DNA of 64,000 nucleotides from Actinomycetospora sp. NBRC 106378 (GCF_030269685.1 NZ_BSTT01000006.1:248001-312000); one strand, 5' to 3'; positions 9,909 to 19,107 are shown, counted from the first letter of the stretch. The notes: generated by a model not told the origin, from the letters alone. Numbers and translations are program-made.

Positions 9909-11840
9909 TTGCGCGCGAAGACCCGTCGGTACCGGCAGATCGCCCTGGTGGCCGTCGCCGCTGCCGTGTTGCTCGGCGTCAACGTGCCACCGGCGTTCTC
10001 CTACGTCCAGGAGTGGCGCCACGAGCGGCTGATCAACAGCCCCGAGTACAAGGCGCAGTACGGGCACTGGGACACCATCGAGGTGCCGCCGGACAACCGC
10101 GTCAACTCCATCCACGCGGTCCTGCTGGACACGGGCAAGGTCCTCCTCATCGCCGGCTCCGGCAACAAGGAGGACATGTTCGCGAACAAGGCCCTCAAGA
10201 GCCTGGTGTACGACCCGACGACGGGTCAGTCGCGTATGATCCCGGTCCCCGACGACATGTTCTGCGGCGGGCAGACCGTGCTCCCCGACGGCCGGGTGCT
10301 CTTCGCCGGCGGGACGCAGCGCTACGAGAAGCTCGACGGCGCCGTCACCAACGCGGCCGGCGCGATGCGCGTCAAGAACGAGAGCCCCGACGGGCCGCGC
10401 TTCCTGCCGGCCGGCACCGAGTTCGTCGCCCCGTCCGGGCAGAAGTACAAGTCGGACTTCGACGTCACCCTGCCCCCCGCGACGAAGGCCGGGGTCGGCC
10501 GGCGCACGCAGGTCACGGCGTCCGAGGAGAAGGTCTTCGTCGAGTCGGAGGTCCCCGGGCCGCAGGCGGTCAACGGGAACCGCGACAAGTACACGGTGTC
10601 GGGTCTCCCGGCCGCCGACTCGAAGAACATCTACGGCATCGGCGAGCCGATGACCCTGGACAAGCAGGACTACCAGGGGACCAACAAGGCGTACACGTTC
10701 GACCCCAAGACCGAGGCGTGGACCGAGCTCCCGGACATGAACCAGCCCCGCTGGTACCCGACGCTCACCCCGCTCTCCGACGGCAACGTGCTCACCGTCG
10801 CCGGTCTCGACGGCGTCGGGCAGGTGCTCAACGGGCTCTCCGAGGAGTTCAACCCGCGCACCAACACCTGGATCGACCGCCGGAACACCCTCACCCAGTA
10901 CTTCCCGACCTACCCGGCCCTGTTCGAGACCGAGAAGGCCCGCCAGATCGTCTACACCGGGTCGAACGCCGGCTACGGGCCGGCGACCGCGGGGCGCACC
11001 CCCGGGTTCTGGGACCTCGACAACGGCGCCTTCACCCCGATCCCCGGGCTGCGTGACCCGGAGCTCATGGAGACCTCGGGCTCGTCGTGGATCGGGCCGG
11101 TGCAGGACCAGCGCCTCGCCGTCGTCGGGGGCGGCGGGGTCGGTGAGAGCCCGGTGTCGACCGCGCGGATCGACTTCCTGAACCTCAAGGACCCGGCGCC
11201 GCACTTCACGCCGGGGCCGAACCTGGCGCAGCCGACCCGGTACCCGAACCTGGTCAACCTGCCCGACGACACCACGCTGATCACCAACGGCGCGCTGGAC
11301 TACCGCGGCAAGGGGGCGACGAACAACCACCTCGCCTACACCCTCGACCCGGCGACCAACCAGCTGACGCCGATGGCCGACCCGCGGATCGGGCGCGACT
11401 ACCACACCGAGGCGCTCCTGCTGCCCGACGGCCGGGTGCTCGTGGCCGGGTCCGACCCGCTGTTCGACGACGAGAAGAACACGATCCCCGGCACGTTCGA
11501 GCAGCGGATCGAGATCTTCACGCCGCCCTACCTGGAGTCCGGGGCGCCGCGGCCGACGATCTCGTCCGCCCCGCCGACCATGACCCGCGGCCAGACCGTC
11601 ACGATCCCGACCCCCGACGCGTCGCGGATCGCGAAGGCCCGCCTGATCCGCACCTCGTCGGCCACGCACGTCACCACCTCCGACATGCGCGACGTCGCGC
11701 TCGACATGCAGAAGACGCCGGACGGGGTGTCGGTGACGGTGCCCGAGGAGGCGACCATCGTGCCGCCGGGGCCGTACATGCTGTTCCTCGTGGACGACAA
11801 GGGCGTGCCCAGCGAGGCGAAGATCGTCGATGTGCCGTAG
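9909..11840 (+). CDS. glxA: GlxA-like radical copper oxidase (galactose oxidase fold)
   Basis: A 643-aa membrane-anchored oxidase of the galactose oxidase class. An N-terminal transmembrane anchor (IALVAVAAAVLLGVNV) is followed by HWDTIEV and a kelch propeller with repeats such as LPDGRVLFAGG. The radical site is recognisable: Cys in MFCGGQT at about residue 119 (Tyr-Cys crosslink partner), Tyr in QPRWYPT near 283, Tyr-His in GRDYHTEALL near 498-499, and the last copper histidine in ATHVTTSDMR near 587 within a C-terminal DUF1929 domain. Streptomyces GlxA acts with the cellulose-synthase-like CslA in hyphal-tip glycan deposition. No cslA is adjacent here, so this is an orphan copy. The substrate is unknown. 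Confidence 0.88.
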   Translation: MRAKTRRYRQIALVAVAAAVLLGVNVPPAFSYVQEWRHERLINSPEYKAQYGHWDTIEVPPDNRVNSIHAVLLDTGKVLLIAGSGNKEDMFANKALKSLVYDPTTGQSRMIPVPDDMFCGGQTVLPDGRVLFAGGTQRYEKLDGAVTNAAGAMRVKNESPDGPRFLPAGTEFVAPSGQKYKSDFDVTLPPATKAGVGRRTQVTASEEKVFVESEVPGPQAVNGNRDKYTVSGLPAADSKNIYGIGEPMTLDKQDYQGTNKAYTFDPKTEAWTELPDMNQPRWYPTLTPLSDGNVLTVAGLDGVGQVLNGLSEEFNPRTNTWIDRRNTLTQYFPTYPALFETEKARQIVYTGSNAGYGPATAGRTPGFWDLDNGAFTPIPGLRDPELMETSGSSWIGPVQDQRLAVVGGGGVGESPVSTARIDFLNLKDPAPHFTPGPNLAQPTRYPNLVNLPDDTTLITNGALDYRGKGATNNHLAYTLDPATNQLTPMADPRIGRDYHTEALLLPDGRVLVAGSDPLFDDEKNTIPGTFEQRIEIFTPPYLESGAPRPTISSAPPTMTRGQTVTIPTPDASRIAKARLIRTSSATHVTTSDMRDVALDMQKTPDGVSVTVPEEATIVPPGPYMLFLVDDKGVPSEAKIVDVP

Positions 11841-11864
11841 TCGGACGAGCAGGACGACCCGACG

Positions 11865-12797
11865 ATGATCGGGCCCGTGGACGGTCAGGTGGTCCCGCGC
11901 TTCGCGGGACCACCGACGTTCGCGCGGCTCCCCCGCCTCGACGAGGTCTCCCGGGCCGACGTCGCGATCGTCGGGCTGCCGTTCGACGCGGGGACGAGCT
12001 ACCGGCCGGGCGCCCGCTTCGGGCCGGCCCACATCCGGGCGTCGTCCCGGTTGCTGCGGCCCTACCACCCGGCCGTCGGCACCGCGCCGTTCGCCGCGCT
12101 GCAGGTCGCCGACGCCGGGGACCTGGCGCTCAACCCGTTCGACATCACCGAGGCCCTCGCCGCGGCCGAGACCGGGATCCGCGGGCTCGCCGAGGACGGC
12201 GCGACCGTCGTCGGCCTCGGCGGCGACCACACCCTCGCCCTGCCGGCGCTGCGCGCGCTGCACGCCCTCCACGGCCCGGTCGCGGTGCTGCACTTCGACG
12301 CCCACCTCGACACCTGGGACACCTACTTCGGCGCGCCGTACACCCACGGCACCCCGTTCCGGCGGGCGTCCGAGGAGGGGTTGATCGACCCGGAGCGGTC
12401 GATGCACGTGGGTATTCGCGGTCCGCTCTACTCCGTGGCGGACCTGGACGACGACGCCCGGCTCGGGTTCGCGGTCGTGCGCGCCGACGACTACGAGACC
12501 GACGGTGTGGCGCGCGCGGTGGAGCGGCTGCGCCGCCGGCTCGACGGCGGCCCGGTCTACGTGTCGGTGGACATCGACGTCCTCGACCCGGCCGCCGCGC
12601 CCGGGACGGGGACCCCGGAGGCCGGCGGGCTCACCAGCCGGGAGCTGCTCCACACCCTGCGGGGCCTGCAGGGCCTCGACATCGTGGGGTTCGACGTGGT
12701 GGAGGTCGCCCCGGCCTACGATCACGCCGAGATCACCGGCATCGCCGCCGCGCACGTGGTGTACGACCTGCTGGCGGTGCTCGCCGCCGGTCGGTGA
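11865..12797 (+). CDS. Ureohydrolase (agmatinase / guanidinobutyrase family)
   Basis: A 310-aa manganese ureohydrolase that releases urea from a guanidino compound. All metal-binding blocks are intact: [18 protein letters not shown] and [10 protein letters not shown], with the typical N-terminal [18 protein letters not shown]. The family includes agmatinase (SpeB) and guanidinobutyrase (GbuA), which sequence inspection cannot separate. The next two genes are a nitrilase-fold amidase and an L-amino-acid 2-monooxygenase. That context favours 4-guanidinobutanoate as substrate, the last step of the arginine 2-monooxygenase route to GABA. It starts 24 nt after glxA, and a palindromic repeat separates it from the next gene. 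Confidence 0.88.
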   Translation: MIGPVDGQVVPRFAGPPTFARLPRLDEVSRADVAIVGLPFDAGTSYRPGARFGPAHIRASSRLLRPYHPAVGTAPFAALQVADAGDLALNPFDITEALAAAETGIRGLAEDGATVVGLGGDHTLALPALRALHALHGPVAVLHFDAHLDTWDTYFGAPYTHGTPFRRASEEGLIDPERSMHVGIRGPLYSVADLDDDARLGFAVVRADDYETDGVARAVERLRRRLDGGPVYVSVDIDVLDPAAAPGTGTPEAGGLTSRELLHTLRGLQGLDIVGFDVVEVAPAYDHAEITGIAAAHVVYDLLAVLAAGR

Positions 12798-12838
12798 GCG
12801 TCAGCGGTGGCCCACCGCTGACGCTTGACGTCAGGAAC
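12798..12838. repeat. Family B palindromic element, copy B1
   Basis: A perfect 13-bp inverted repeat around a single C (12798-12824, core GTCAGCGGTGGC), followed by the family tail TTGACGTCAGGAAC. It begins on the base after the ureohydrolase stop and lies inside an apparent operon, so it could act as a partial terminator or mRNA-stabilising hairpin. Confidence 0.75.
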
Positions 12839-12858
12839 GGGACACGCTCGGAGGAGCC

Positions 12859-13596
12859 ATGCGGATCGCGGTGTGGCAGGCGAGGGGTCCCGACGCCGGG
12901 TCGGAGCGGCTCACGGCCGCCGTCGCCCGGGCCGCCGCGGCCGGTGCCGACGTCCTGGTCACCCCGGAGCTGTTCGCCACCGGCTACGGCGTCCCCTTCG
13001 GCGGACCGGATCCCGACCTGCTCCCCCGCGTGCGCCGGGCGGCGGCGGAGCACGGCGTCGCGGTCGTCGTCTCCGAGCCGCACGACGGGCACGTCACGGC
13101 CGTCGTCGTCGGGCCCGACGGCGAGGTGCTCGGCCGCTACGCGAAGACCCACCTCTGGGGCGACGACGAGCGCGCCGCGTTCACCGCCGGGGACGGCACC
13201 CCACTGCTCGTCGACCTCGCCGGCGAACGGTGCGCGGTCGTCATCTGCTACGACGTCGAGTTCCCGGAGGTCGTCCGCTCCCTCGCGGTGGCGGGCGCGC
13301 GCACGGTCCTCGTCCCGACCGCCCTCGACGACCCGGCCGTCGCCCGCGTCCTCGTCCCCGCGCGCGCGATGGAGAACGGCGTGGCGATCGCCTACGCCAA
13401 CCAGTGCGACGACCCGTTCTGCGGCACCAGCCTGATCGTCGGCCCCGACGGCACGGTCCTCGCCCGCGCGGGCGAGGAGGAGGAACTGCTCGTCGCCGAC
13501 GTCGTCCGGCCTGCCGGGCTCACGGACTACCTCGGTGACCGGCGCCCGGAGGTGTACCGGCTGGGGCGAGCGGAGCGACGGGGAACGTCGTGGTGA
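12859..13596 (+). CDS. Carbon-nitrogen hydrolase (nitrilase superfamily amidase)
   Basis: A 245-aa nitrilase-fold hydrolase. The catalytic triad is visible: Glu in VTPELFATG, Lys in YAKTHLWG and Cys in VICYDVEFPE. A second Glu region lies in ARAMENGV. A GGAGGAG ribosome binding site precedes ATG 12859. The family hydrolyses amides and nitriles; in the Arg/Lys/Trp monooxygenase pathways such an enzyme converts the amide made by the monooxygenase into the acid. It overlaps the next gene, a flavin monooxygenase, in a GTGA. The assignment as 4-guanidinobutyramide amidohydrolase is an inference from this neighbourhood. Confidence 0.85.
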   Translation: MRIAVWQARGPDAGSERLTAAVARAAAAGADVLVTPELFATGYGVPFGGPDPDLLPRVRRAAAEHGVAVVVSEPHDGHVTAVVVGPDGEVLGRYAKTHLWGDDERAAFTAGDGTPLLVDLAGERCAVVICYDVEFPEVVRSLAVAGARTVLVPTALDDPAVARVLVPARAMENGVAIAYANQCDDPFCGTSLIVGPDGTVLARAGEEEELLVADVVRPAGLTDYLGDRRPEVYRLGRAERRGTSW

Positions 13597-15266
13597 CGCC
13601 CGGCGGCCCGTCGATGCTGGTGCCGGACTTCCCGTTCGCCTACGACACCTACCTGGCCCACCCCGCGGGCCTGGGCCGGGTGCCGGACGCGGCGCTGGGC
13701 ACGGAGGTCGCCGTCATCGGGGCGGGGATGTCGGGGCTGGTGGCGGCCTACGAGCTGATGCGCCTCGGCCTCCGGCCGGTCGTGTACGAGGCCGGCGAGA
13801 TCGGCGGCCGGCTCCGGTCGCAGGCCTTCCCCGGCGCGCCGGACGCGGTGGCCGACCTGGGCGGGATGCGCTTTCCCGCCTCGGGTCGCGCGTTCGGCCA
13901 CTACCTGCGCGTCCTCGGCGTCCGGACCTCGCCGTTCCCGAACCCGCTCGCGCCGCAGACCCCGTCGACGGTGATCGAGCTGGCCGGACGCCGCCACTAC
14001 GCCGAGACCGCCGAGGACCTCCCGCCGGTCTTCGGCGAGGTGTCCCGGGCCTGGGCGACCGCGCTCGCCGACGGCGCCGAGCTCCCCGCCCTGCGCGCCG
14101 CGATCGCCGCCCGCTCCCCGACCGCGGTCAAGCAGATCTGGAACCGCCTGGTCCCCGCCCTCGACGAGGAGAGCTTCTCCGGCTTCCTCGCCCGGTCCCC
14201 GTCGTTCGCCGACTTCGGGCACCGCGAACTGTTCGGGCAGGTCGGCTTCGGCACCGGCGGCTGGGACACCGACTTCCCCAACTCCATGCTCGAGATCCTG
14301 CGGGTCGTGGCCACCGACGCGGACGACCAGCACGTCCGGATCCACGGCGGCGCCCAGTCCGTCCCGCTCGCGTTGTGGCGACGGGCGCCCTCGCAGCTGC
14401 ACCACTGGACGCCGGGCGCCTCGCTGGAGTCGTTGCACGGCGGATCACCCCGCCCCGCTGTCCGGGCGCTGCGCCGGCGCGCGGACGGGCAGATCGGCGT
14501 GCTCGACCGCTGGGGGACGGAGCGGGCCTACCCGGCGGCGATCTCGACGGTGCAGTCGTGGCTGCTCTCGGCGGGCATCGACACCGAGGAGTCGCTGTTC
14601 TCCCACGAGCTCTGGATGGCCCTCGAACGCTCGCACTACATGCAGAGCTCGAAGACGTTCGTGCTGGTGGACCGGCCCTTCTGGCGCGACCGCGACCCGT
14701 CGTCGGGACGGTTCGTCCTGTCCACCACGTTGACCGACCGGATGACCCGCGGGACCTACCTGCTCGACGGCGGAGGCGGTCTCGACGATCCCGACGCCGC
14801 CACCCGGCCGGCCGTGATGTGCCTGAGCTACACCTGGAACGACGACGCCCTGAAGTGGCTCGCGCTCCCGACCGACGAACGGGTGCGGCTCATGCTGCAC
14901 TCGCTGCGCCAGATCTACCCCGACCTCGACGTGGCCTCGCACATCCTGGGTGAGCCGATCACGATCTCGTGGGAGCGCGAACCCCACTTCATGGGCGCGT
15001 TCCGCGGCAACCTGCCCGGCCACTACCGCTACCAGCGGCGCCTGTTCACGCACTTCGTGCAGGACGCGTTCCCCCCGGAGCACCGCGGGATGTTCCTCGC
15101 CGGCGACGACATCTCGTTCACACCGGGGTGGGCCGAGGGCGCCGTGCACACCGCCCTGAACGCGGTGTGGGGCGTGGTGCACCAGCTCGGCGGGCACGCC
15201 GCGCCGGGCAACCCGGGCCCGGGCGACCGCTTCGCCGAGCTCGCCCCGCTCGATCTGGATCGCTGA
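13593..15266 (+). CDS. FAD-dependent L-amino acid 2-monooxygenase / amine oxidase family
   Basis: A 557-aa flavoprotein with the dinucleotide motif VAVIGAGMSGLVAAYELMR at about residues 37-55, the second motif VVYEAGEIGGRLRS, and the block DLGGMRFPASG, which resembles tryptophan/lysine/phenylalanine 2-monooxygenases. The C-terminus holds the FAD-binding FLAGDDISFTPGWAEGAVHTAL. These enzymes decarboxylate an L-amino acid oxidatively to the amide one carbon shorter. With a downstream amidase and a ureohydrolase in the same operon, L-arginine is the likeliest substrate. GTG 13593 overlaps the upstream stop; GTG 13590 and ATG 13614 are alternatives. Confidence 0.83.
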   Translation: MTPGGPSMLVPDFPFAYDTYLAHPAGLGRVPDAALGTEVAVIGAGMSGLVAAYELMRLGLRPVVYEAGEIGGRLRSQAFPGAPDAVADLGGMRFPASGRAFGHYLRVLGVRTSPFPNPLAPQTPSTVIELAGRRHYAETAEDLPPVFGEVSRAWATALADGAELPALRAAIAARSPTAVKQIWNRLVPALDEESFSGFLARSPSFADFGHRELFGQVGFGTGGWDTDFPNSMLEILRVVATDADDQHVRIHGGAQSVPLALWRRAPSQLHHWTPGASLESLHGGSPRPAVRALRRRADGQIGVLDRWGTERAYPAAISTVQSWLLSAGIDTEESLFSHELWMALERSHYMQSSKTFVLVDRPFWRDRDPSSGRFVLSTTLTDRMTRGTYLLDGGGGLDDPDAATRPAVMCLSYTWNDDALKWLALPTDERVRLMLHSLRQIYPDLDVASHILGEPITISWEREPHFMGAFRGNLPGHYRYQRRLFTHFVQDAFPPEHRGMFLAGDDISFTPGWAEGAVHTALNAVWGVVHQLGGHAAPGNPGPGDRFAELAPLDLDR

Positions 15267-15273
15267 GCCCCGT

Positions 15274-15330
15274 CCGGCAGGAAAGCGTCGTTGCTGTCAC
15301 CGGATGACAGCAACGACGCTCTCCTGCCGG
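15274..15330. terminator. Family A palindromic element, copy A2: bidirectional terminator-like hairpin
   Basis: Two 26-bp arms (15274-15299 and 15305-15330) match except at one position around a 5-nt loop. The core is GCAGGAAAGCGTCGTTGC. It fills the gap between the convergent monooxygenase and LysR genes, as expected of a bidirectional terminator, but has no U-run. Copies A3, A4 and A5 share the same arm. Confidence 0.8.
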
Positions 15331-15345
15331 AGGGGGTGGCCGGAT

Positions 15346-16167
15346 CTACAGACGCGTCGCGCAGCGCACGAGGTCGGCCACCGCCCGGGAGCGGCTGTGC
15401 GGCGGCCAGGCGATGAGCGTGGTGACCGGCTCGGCGTCGACCACCGGGATGCCGACGAGGTCGTCGCCGCCCTGGCTGATGGAGTCCGGCAGTACCGCGA
15501 TCGCCCGGTCGAGCGAGATCAGCTGGCGGAGCTGCGTGAGGTCCCGGACCTCCGGGCCCGGCCCGTCGGGGTACCCGCCGTCGGGCCGGGGCCACCGGGG
15601 CAACGGGAGGTCGGCCAGCTCGCTCGTCCGCAACTCCGTCCGCGACGCGAGCGGGTGCCCGCGCCGGACGAACAGCGACTGGCCCTCGCTCAGGAGATCC
15701 TCGGTGTCGAACCCGGAGAGGTCGTCGTAGGGGCGGTGGAGCAGGCCCACGTCGGCCCGCCCCGACCGCAGCCACGGCGCCTGGTGGACCGCGCACAGCT
15801 GGACGTCGACCTCGACGGCGCCCGGCTCGGCCGCGTAGGCGTCGAGGAGCTTCGCGAGCAGCTCGGCGGACGCCCCGGCCTTGGCGACGAGGACGATCCC
15901 GGGGCCGTGCGCGGCGCGGCGCGTCCGCTGCTCGGCGGCGAGCACCGCGTCGAGGGCGGCGCGCCCCTCGGCGAGCAGCACCGCGCCCGCGTCGGTCAGC
16001 GCGACCTCGCGCGTCGTGCGCTCGAACAGGCGCGCGCCGAGTCGCCGTTCGAGCGCCGCGATCGCCCGCGACAGCGGCGGCTGGGCGATCCCGAGCCGCT
16101 CGGCGGCCCGCCCGAAGTGCCGCTCCTCGGCGACGGCCACGAAGTAGCGCAGCTCCCGCGTCTCCAC
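15346..16167 (-). CDS. LysR-family transcriptional regulator
   Basis: A 273-aa LysR regulator. The N-terminal winged helix reads LRYFVAVAEERHFGRAAERL then QPPLSRAIAALERRLG, followed by the linker and a shortened co-inducer domain starting GIVLVAKAG. It is divergent from an SDR reductase gene, with an inverted repeat operator in the gap, so it probably controls that gene and itself. No effector can be inferred. Confidence 0.9.
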   Translation of the reverse strand: METRELRYFVAVAEERHFGRAAERLGIAQPPLSRAIAALERRLGARLFERTTREVALTDAGAVLLAEGRAALDAVLAAEQRTRRAAHGPGIVLVAKAGASAELLAKLLDAYAAEPGAVEVDVQLCAVHQAPWLRSGRADVGLLHRPYDDLSGFDTEDLLSEGQSLFVRRGHPLASRTELRTSELADLPLPRWPRPDGGYPDGPGPEVRDLTQLRQLISLDRAIAVLPDSISQGGDDLVGIPVVDAEPVTTLIAWPPHSRSRAVADLVRCATRL

Positions 16168-16175
16168 ACCCGCAT

Positions 16176-16194
16176 TGATACCCCACCGGTATCA
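16176..16194. promoter_or_regulatory. Probable LysR operator (TGATACC-5-GGTATCA)
   Basis: A perfect 7-bp inverted repeat TGATACC / GGTATCA with a 5-nt spacer, containing the T-N11-A pattern of LysR sites, starts 8 bp upstream of the LysR start and lies in the divergent gap with the SDR gene. Confidence 0.65.
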
Positions 16195-16250
16195 GTGCCC
16201 ACCGAGACGGTCGTGGATCGCACCCGGCGCGCGGGTCGAGCATGGTCGTC

Positions 16251-16961
16251 ATGAGCGCGGAGAAGACGGTCGCCCTGGTCACCGGGGCGAACAAGGGCAT
16301 CGGGTACGAGATCGCCGCGGGGCTGGGGGCGCTGGGGTGGCGCGTGGGCGTCGGCGCCCGGGACGACACCCGGCGCGACGAGGCGGTGGAGAAGCTGCGG
16401 GCCGACGGGGTGGACGCCTTCGGTGTGCGGCTCGACGTGACCGACGAGGCGAGTGTGGCGGGGGCCGCGGCGTCCCTGGACCGGCTGGACGTGCTGGTGA
16501 ACAACGCGGGCGTCACCGGCGGTGCCGACCAGCGGCCGACCGAGGCCTCCATCGACGCGATGCGGGCGGCGATCGAGGTGAACGTGTTCGGCGTGGTGCG
16601 GGTGACGAACGCGATGCTGCCGCTGCTGCGTCGCTCGGCCCACCCGCGCATCGTCGTGGTGTCGTCGAGCGTCGGGTCGCTCACCCGCCAGCTCGCCGGG
16701 CAGGCGGGATCGGTCCTCATGGCCTACTCGCCGTCCAAGACCTACCTCAACGGCGTCGTCGTGCAGTACGTCCGCGAGCTCGCCGACACGAACATCAAGA
16801 TCAACCTGGTGTGTCCGGGCTACGTGGCCACCGACCTCAACGGCTTCGCCGGGCATCGCAGCGTCGCGCAGGGCGCGGCCATCGCCGTCGAGATGGCCCA
16901 GGTTCCCGACGACGGCCCCACCGGCGGCTTCGTCGACGACGCGGGCCCGATCCCCTGGTGA
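16251..16961 (+). CDS. Short-chain dehydrogenase/reductase
   Basis: A classical SDR of about 236 aa. It has the cofactor motif TGANKGIGYEIA at the N-terminus, LVNNAGVTGG, the catalytic Ser in VVSSSVGSL, and YSPSKTYLNG containing the Tyr-x3-Lys pair, then NLVCPGYVATD. The Asn-Lys in TGANKGIG resembles carbonyl-reductase-like NADPH SDRs. ATG 16251 is preferred; an ATG at 16242 would add three residues. It is likely regulated by the divergent LysR protein. The substrate is unknown. Confidence 0.88.
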   Translation: MSAEKTVALVTGANKGIGYEIAAGLGALGWRVGVGARDDTRRDEAVEKLRADGVDAFGVRLDVTDEASVAGAAASLDRLDVLVNNAGVTGGADQRPTEASIDAMRAAIEVNVFGVVRVTNAMLPLLRRSAHPRIVVVSSSVGSLTRQLAGQAGSVLMAYSPSKTYLNGVVVQYVRELADTNIKINLVCPGYVATDLNGFAGHRSVAQGAAIAVEMAQVPDDGPTGGFVDDAGPIPW

Positions 16962-16970
16962 CCCCCTGGT

Positions 16971-17023
16971 GGCAGAGAAGCGTCGTTGCTGTCGCGGGCC
17001 GACAGCAACGACGCTCTCCTGTC
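16971..17023. terminator. Family A palindromic element, copy A3: bidirectional terminator-like hairpin
   Basis: Arms at 16971-16994 and 17000-17023 share the GAAGCGTCGTTGCTGTCG core and pair with two or three mismatches around a 5-nt loop. It lies between the convergent SDR and leuD genes, the same arrangement as copy A2. Confidence 0.8.
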
Positions 17024-17031
17024 GGACGGAG

Positions 17032-17619
17032 CTACACCGTCGTCGGCTTGTGCGACGGGCGGGCCGCCTCGTAGGCGGTGATGTCCTCCTCGTGGCGCAG
17101 CGTCAGGCCGATGTCGTCGAGGCCCTCGAGCAGGCGCCAGCGGGTGTAGTCGTCCACCGAGAACGGGACGACCAGGTCCTCGGCGGTGATCGTCCTCGCG
17201 TGCAGGTCGACGGTGAGCTCGAGGCCCGGACGCGACTCGATCTTCTTCCACAGCAGCTCGACGTCGGACTGGTCGACGGTGGCGGCGAGCAGGCCCGCCT
17301 TCGACGAGTTGCCCTTGAAGATCTCGCCGAAGCGCGACGAGATGACGACGCGGAACCCGTAGTCCATGAGCGCCCAGACCGCGTGCTCCCGCGACGACCC
17401 GGTGCCGAAGTCCGAGCCGGCGACGAGCACGGAGCCGCGGTCGTAGGGCTCCTGGTTGAGCACGAAGGCGGGGTCGTTGCGCCAGGAGGCGAACAGCCCG
17501 TCGTCGAACCCGGTGCGCGTCACGCGCTTGAGGAAGACGGCCGGGATGATCTGGTCGGTGTCGACGTTCGACACCCGCAGCGGGGTGCCGATGCCGGTGT
17601 GGGTCGTGAACTTGTCCAT
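17032..17619 (-). CDS. leuD: 3-isopropylmalate dehydratase small subunit
   Basis: The swivel-domain subunit of isopropylmalate isomerase in leucine synthesis; it forms a heterodimer with LeuC. The 195-aa protein has the family motifs [14 protein letters not shown] and [17 protein letters not shown], with [16 protein letters not shown] following. ATG 17619 lies 12 nt after the leuC stop, so the two genes are one transcript. Confidence 0.96.
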   Translation of the reverse strand: MDKFTTHTGIGTPLRVSNVDTDQIIPAVFLKRVTRTGFDDGLFASWRNDPAFVLNQEPYDRGSVLVAGSDFGTGSSREHAVWALMDYGFRVVISSRFGEIFKGNSSKAGLLAATVDQSDVELLWKKIESRPGLELTVDLHARTITAEDLVVPFSVDDYTRWRLLEGLDDIGLTLRHEEDITAYEAARPSHKPTTV

Positions 17620-17630
17620 GGTCAGCTCCC

Positions 17631-19052
17631 TCAGGCCGTCGTCAGCACGGTGGGCGTCAGGTCCTCCGGGGAACTCAGGGTCCCCCGCACCGCCGTCGCC
17701 GCCGCGACCAGCGGCGACACCAGGTGGGTGCGCCCGCCCTTGCCCTGGCGGCCCTCGAAGTTGCGGTTCGACGTCGAGGCGCAGCGCTGCCCCGGCGCGA
17801 GCTGGTCGGGGTTCATCCCGAGACACATCGAGCAGCCCGCGTTGCGCCATTCGGCGCCGGCGTCGAGGAACACCTGGTCGAGGCCCTCCGCCTCGGCCTG
17901 GGCCTTCACCGCCATCGAGCCGGGGACCACGAGCATCTGCACCGAGTCGGCGATCCGGTTGCCCCGCAGCACGTCGGCCGCGGCGCGGAAGTCCTCGATG
18001 CGGGCGTTGGTGCACGAGCCGAGGAAGACCACGTCGACGGCGATGTCGCGCAGCTTCGTGTTGGGCTCGAGGCCCATGTAGTCGAGCGCCTTGCGGGTGG
18101 CCGCCGCGGCGTCGTCGTCCATCGTCGCGGGGTCGGGCACCGACTCGCCGAGCGGCAGTCCCTGGCCCGGGTTCGTGCCCCAGGTGACGAACGGGGTGAG
18201 CGAGTCTGCGTCGATGTGCACGACGGCGTCGAACACGGCGTCGTCGTCGGTGCGCAGCTCGCGCCACGCGGCGACCGCGGCGTCCCACTCGGCGCCCTGC
18301 GGGGCGTGCGGGCGGCCCTTCAGGTACGCGAAGGTCGTCTCGTCGGGGGCGACCATCCCGGCGCGCCCGCCGGCCTCGATGGACATGTTGCACATCGTCA
18401 TGCGCGCTTCCATCGACATGGCCCGCACGGCGGCGCCGCGGTACTCGAGCACGTAGCCCGCGCCCCCGCCGGTGCCGATCTGGGAGATGACCTTGAGGAT
18501 GACGTCCTTGCTGGTCACGCCCGGGCGCAGCTCGCCCTCGATCTCGATCGCCATCGTCCTGAACGGCTTGAGCGGCAGCGTCTGGGTGGCCATCACGTGC
18601 TCGACCTCGGAGGTCCCGATGCCGAACGCGAGCGCGCCGAACGCGCCGTGGGTGGAGGTGTGGGAGTCCCCGCAGACCACCGTGGTGCCGGGCTGCGTCA
18701 GCCCCTGCTCCGGGCCGATCATGTGGACGATGCCCTGGTTGGCGTCGCCCATCGGGAACAGCCGGACGCCGAACTCCTCGACGTTGCGCCGCAGCGTCGC
18801 CACTTGGGTCGCCGAGACCTCGTCCGCGATCGGCTTGAGGATGTCGAGCGTCGGGACGTTGTGGTCCTCGGTCGCGATCGTCAGGTCCGGGCGACGGAGC
18901 TTCCGGCCGTGCAGCCGGAGCCCGTCGAACGCCTGGGGGCTGGTCACCTCGTGGACGAGGTGGAGGTCGATGTAGAGCAGGTCGGGCTCGTCGCCCTCTC
19001 CCTGCCTCACGACGTGCTGGTCCCAGACCTTCTCCGCGAGTGTGCGTCCCAT
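17631..19052 (-). CDS. leuC: 3-isopropylmalate dehydratase large subunit
   Basis: An aconitase-fold subunit that holds the [4Fe-4S] cluster and isomerises 2- to 3-isopropylmalate. The protein is 473 aa. Cluster cysteines are seen in [17 protein letters not shown] and in [14 protein letters not shown], and substrate-binding [19 protein letters not shown] is present. It is divergent from the IclR-family gene, the arrangement found for NdgR/LtbR in other actinobacteria, which points to that protein as its regulator. Confidence 0.97.
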   Translation of the reverse strand: MGRTLAEKVWDQHVVRQGEGDEPDLLYIDLHLVHEVTSPQAFDGLRLHGRKLRRPDLTIATEDHNVPTLDILKPIADEVSATQVATLRRNVEEFGVRLFPMGDANQGIVHMIGPEQGLTQPGTTVVCGDSHTSTHGAFGALAFGIGTSEVEHVMATQTLPLKPFRTMAIEIEGELRPGVTSKDVILKVISQIGTGGGAGYVLEYRGAAVRAMSMEARMTMCNMSIEAGGRAGMVAPDETTFAYLKGRPHAPQGAEWDAAVAAWRELRTDDDAVFDAVVHIDADSLTPFVTWGTNPGQGLPLGESVPDPATMDDDAAAATRKALDYMGLEPNTKLRDIAVDVVFLGSCTNARIEDFRAAADVLRGNRIADSVQMLVVPGSMAVKAQAEAEGLDQVFLDAGAEWRNAGCSMCLGMNPDQLAPGQRCASTSNRNFEGRQGKGGRTHLVSPLVAAATAVRGTLSSPEDLTPTVLTTA

Positions 19053-19107
19053 CGATCCCTGCCTGCGTGGTGGTGTATCCCAGGATATGAGATTACTGTG
19101 TCGCTCC
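19053..19107. promoter_or_regulatory. Divergent leuC / IclR-regulator control region
   Basis: The 55-nt gap is AT-richer than its surroundings and has a small palindrome ATCC-CA-GGAT at 19077-19086 followed by ATGAGATTAC. It must hold both promoters and the binding site of the IclR protein. No exact operator can be assigned from one sequence. Confidence 0.45.

Noticed and set aside
15274-17023. Family A hairpins A2/A3 as insertion sequence ends of one element carrying LysR and SDR
   Set aside because: Each copy is a complete hairpin centred between convergent genes and is not part of a larger terminal inverted repeat. The enclosed genes are an ordinary divergent pair with their own operator, so the terminator role explains them better.
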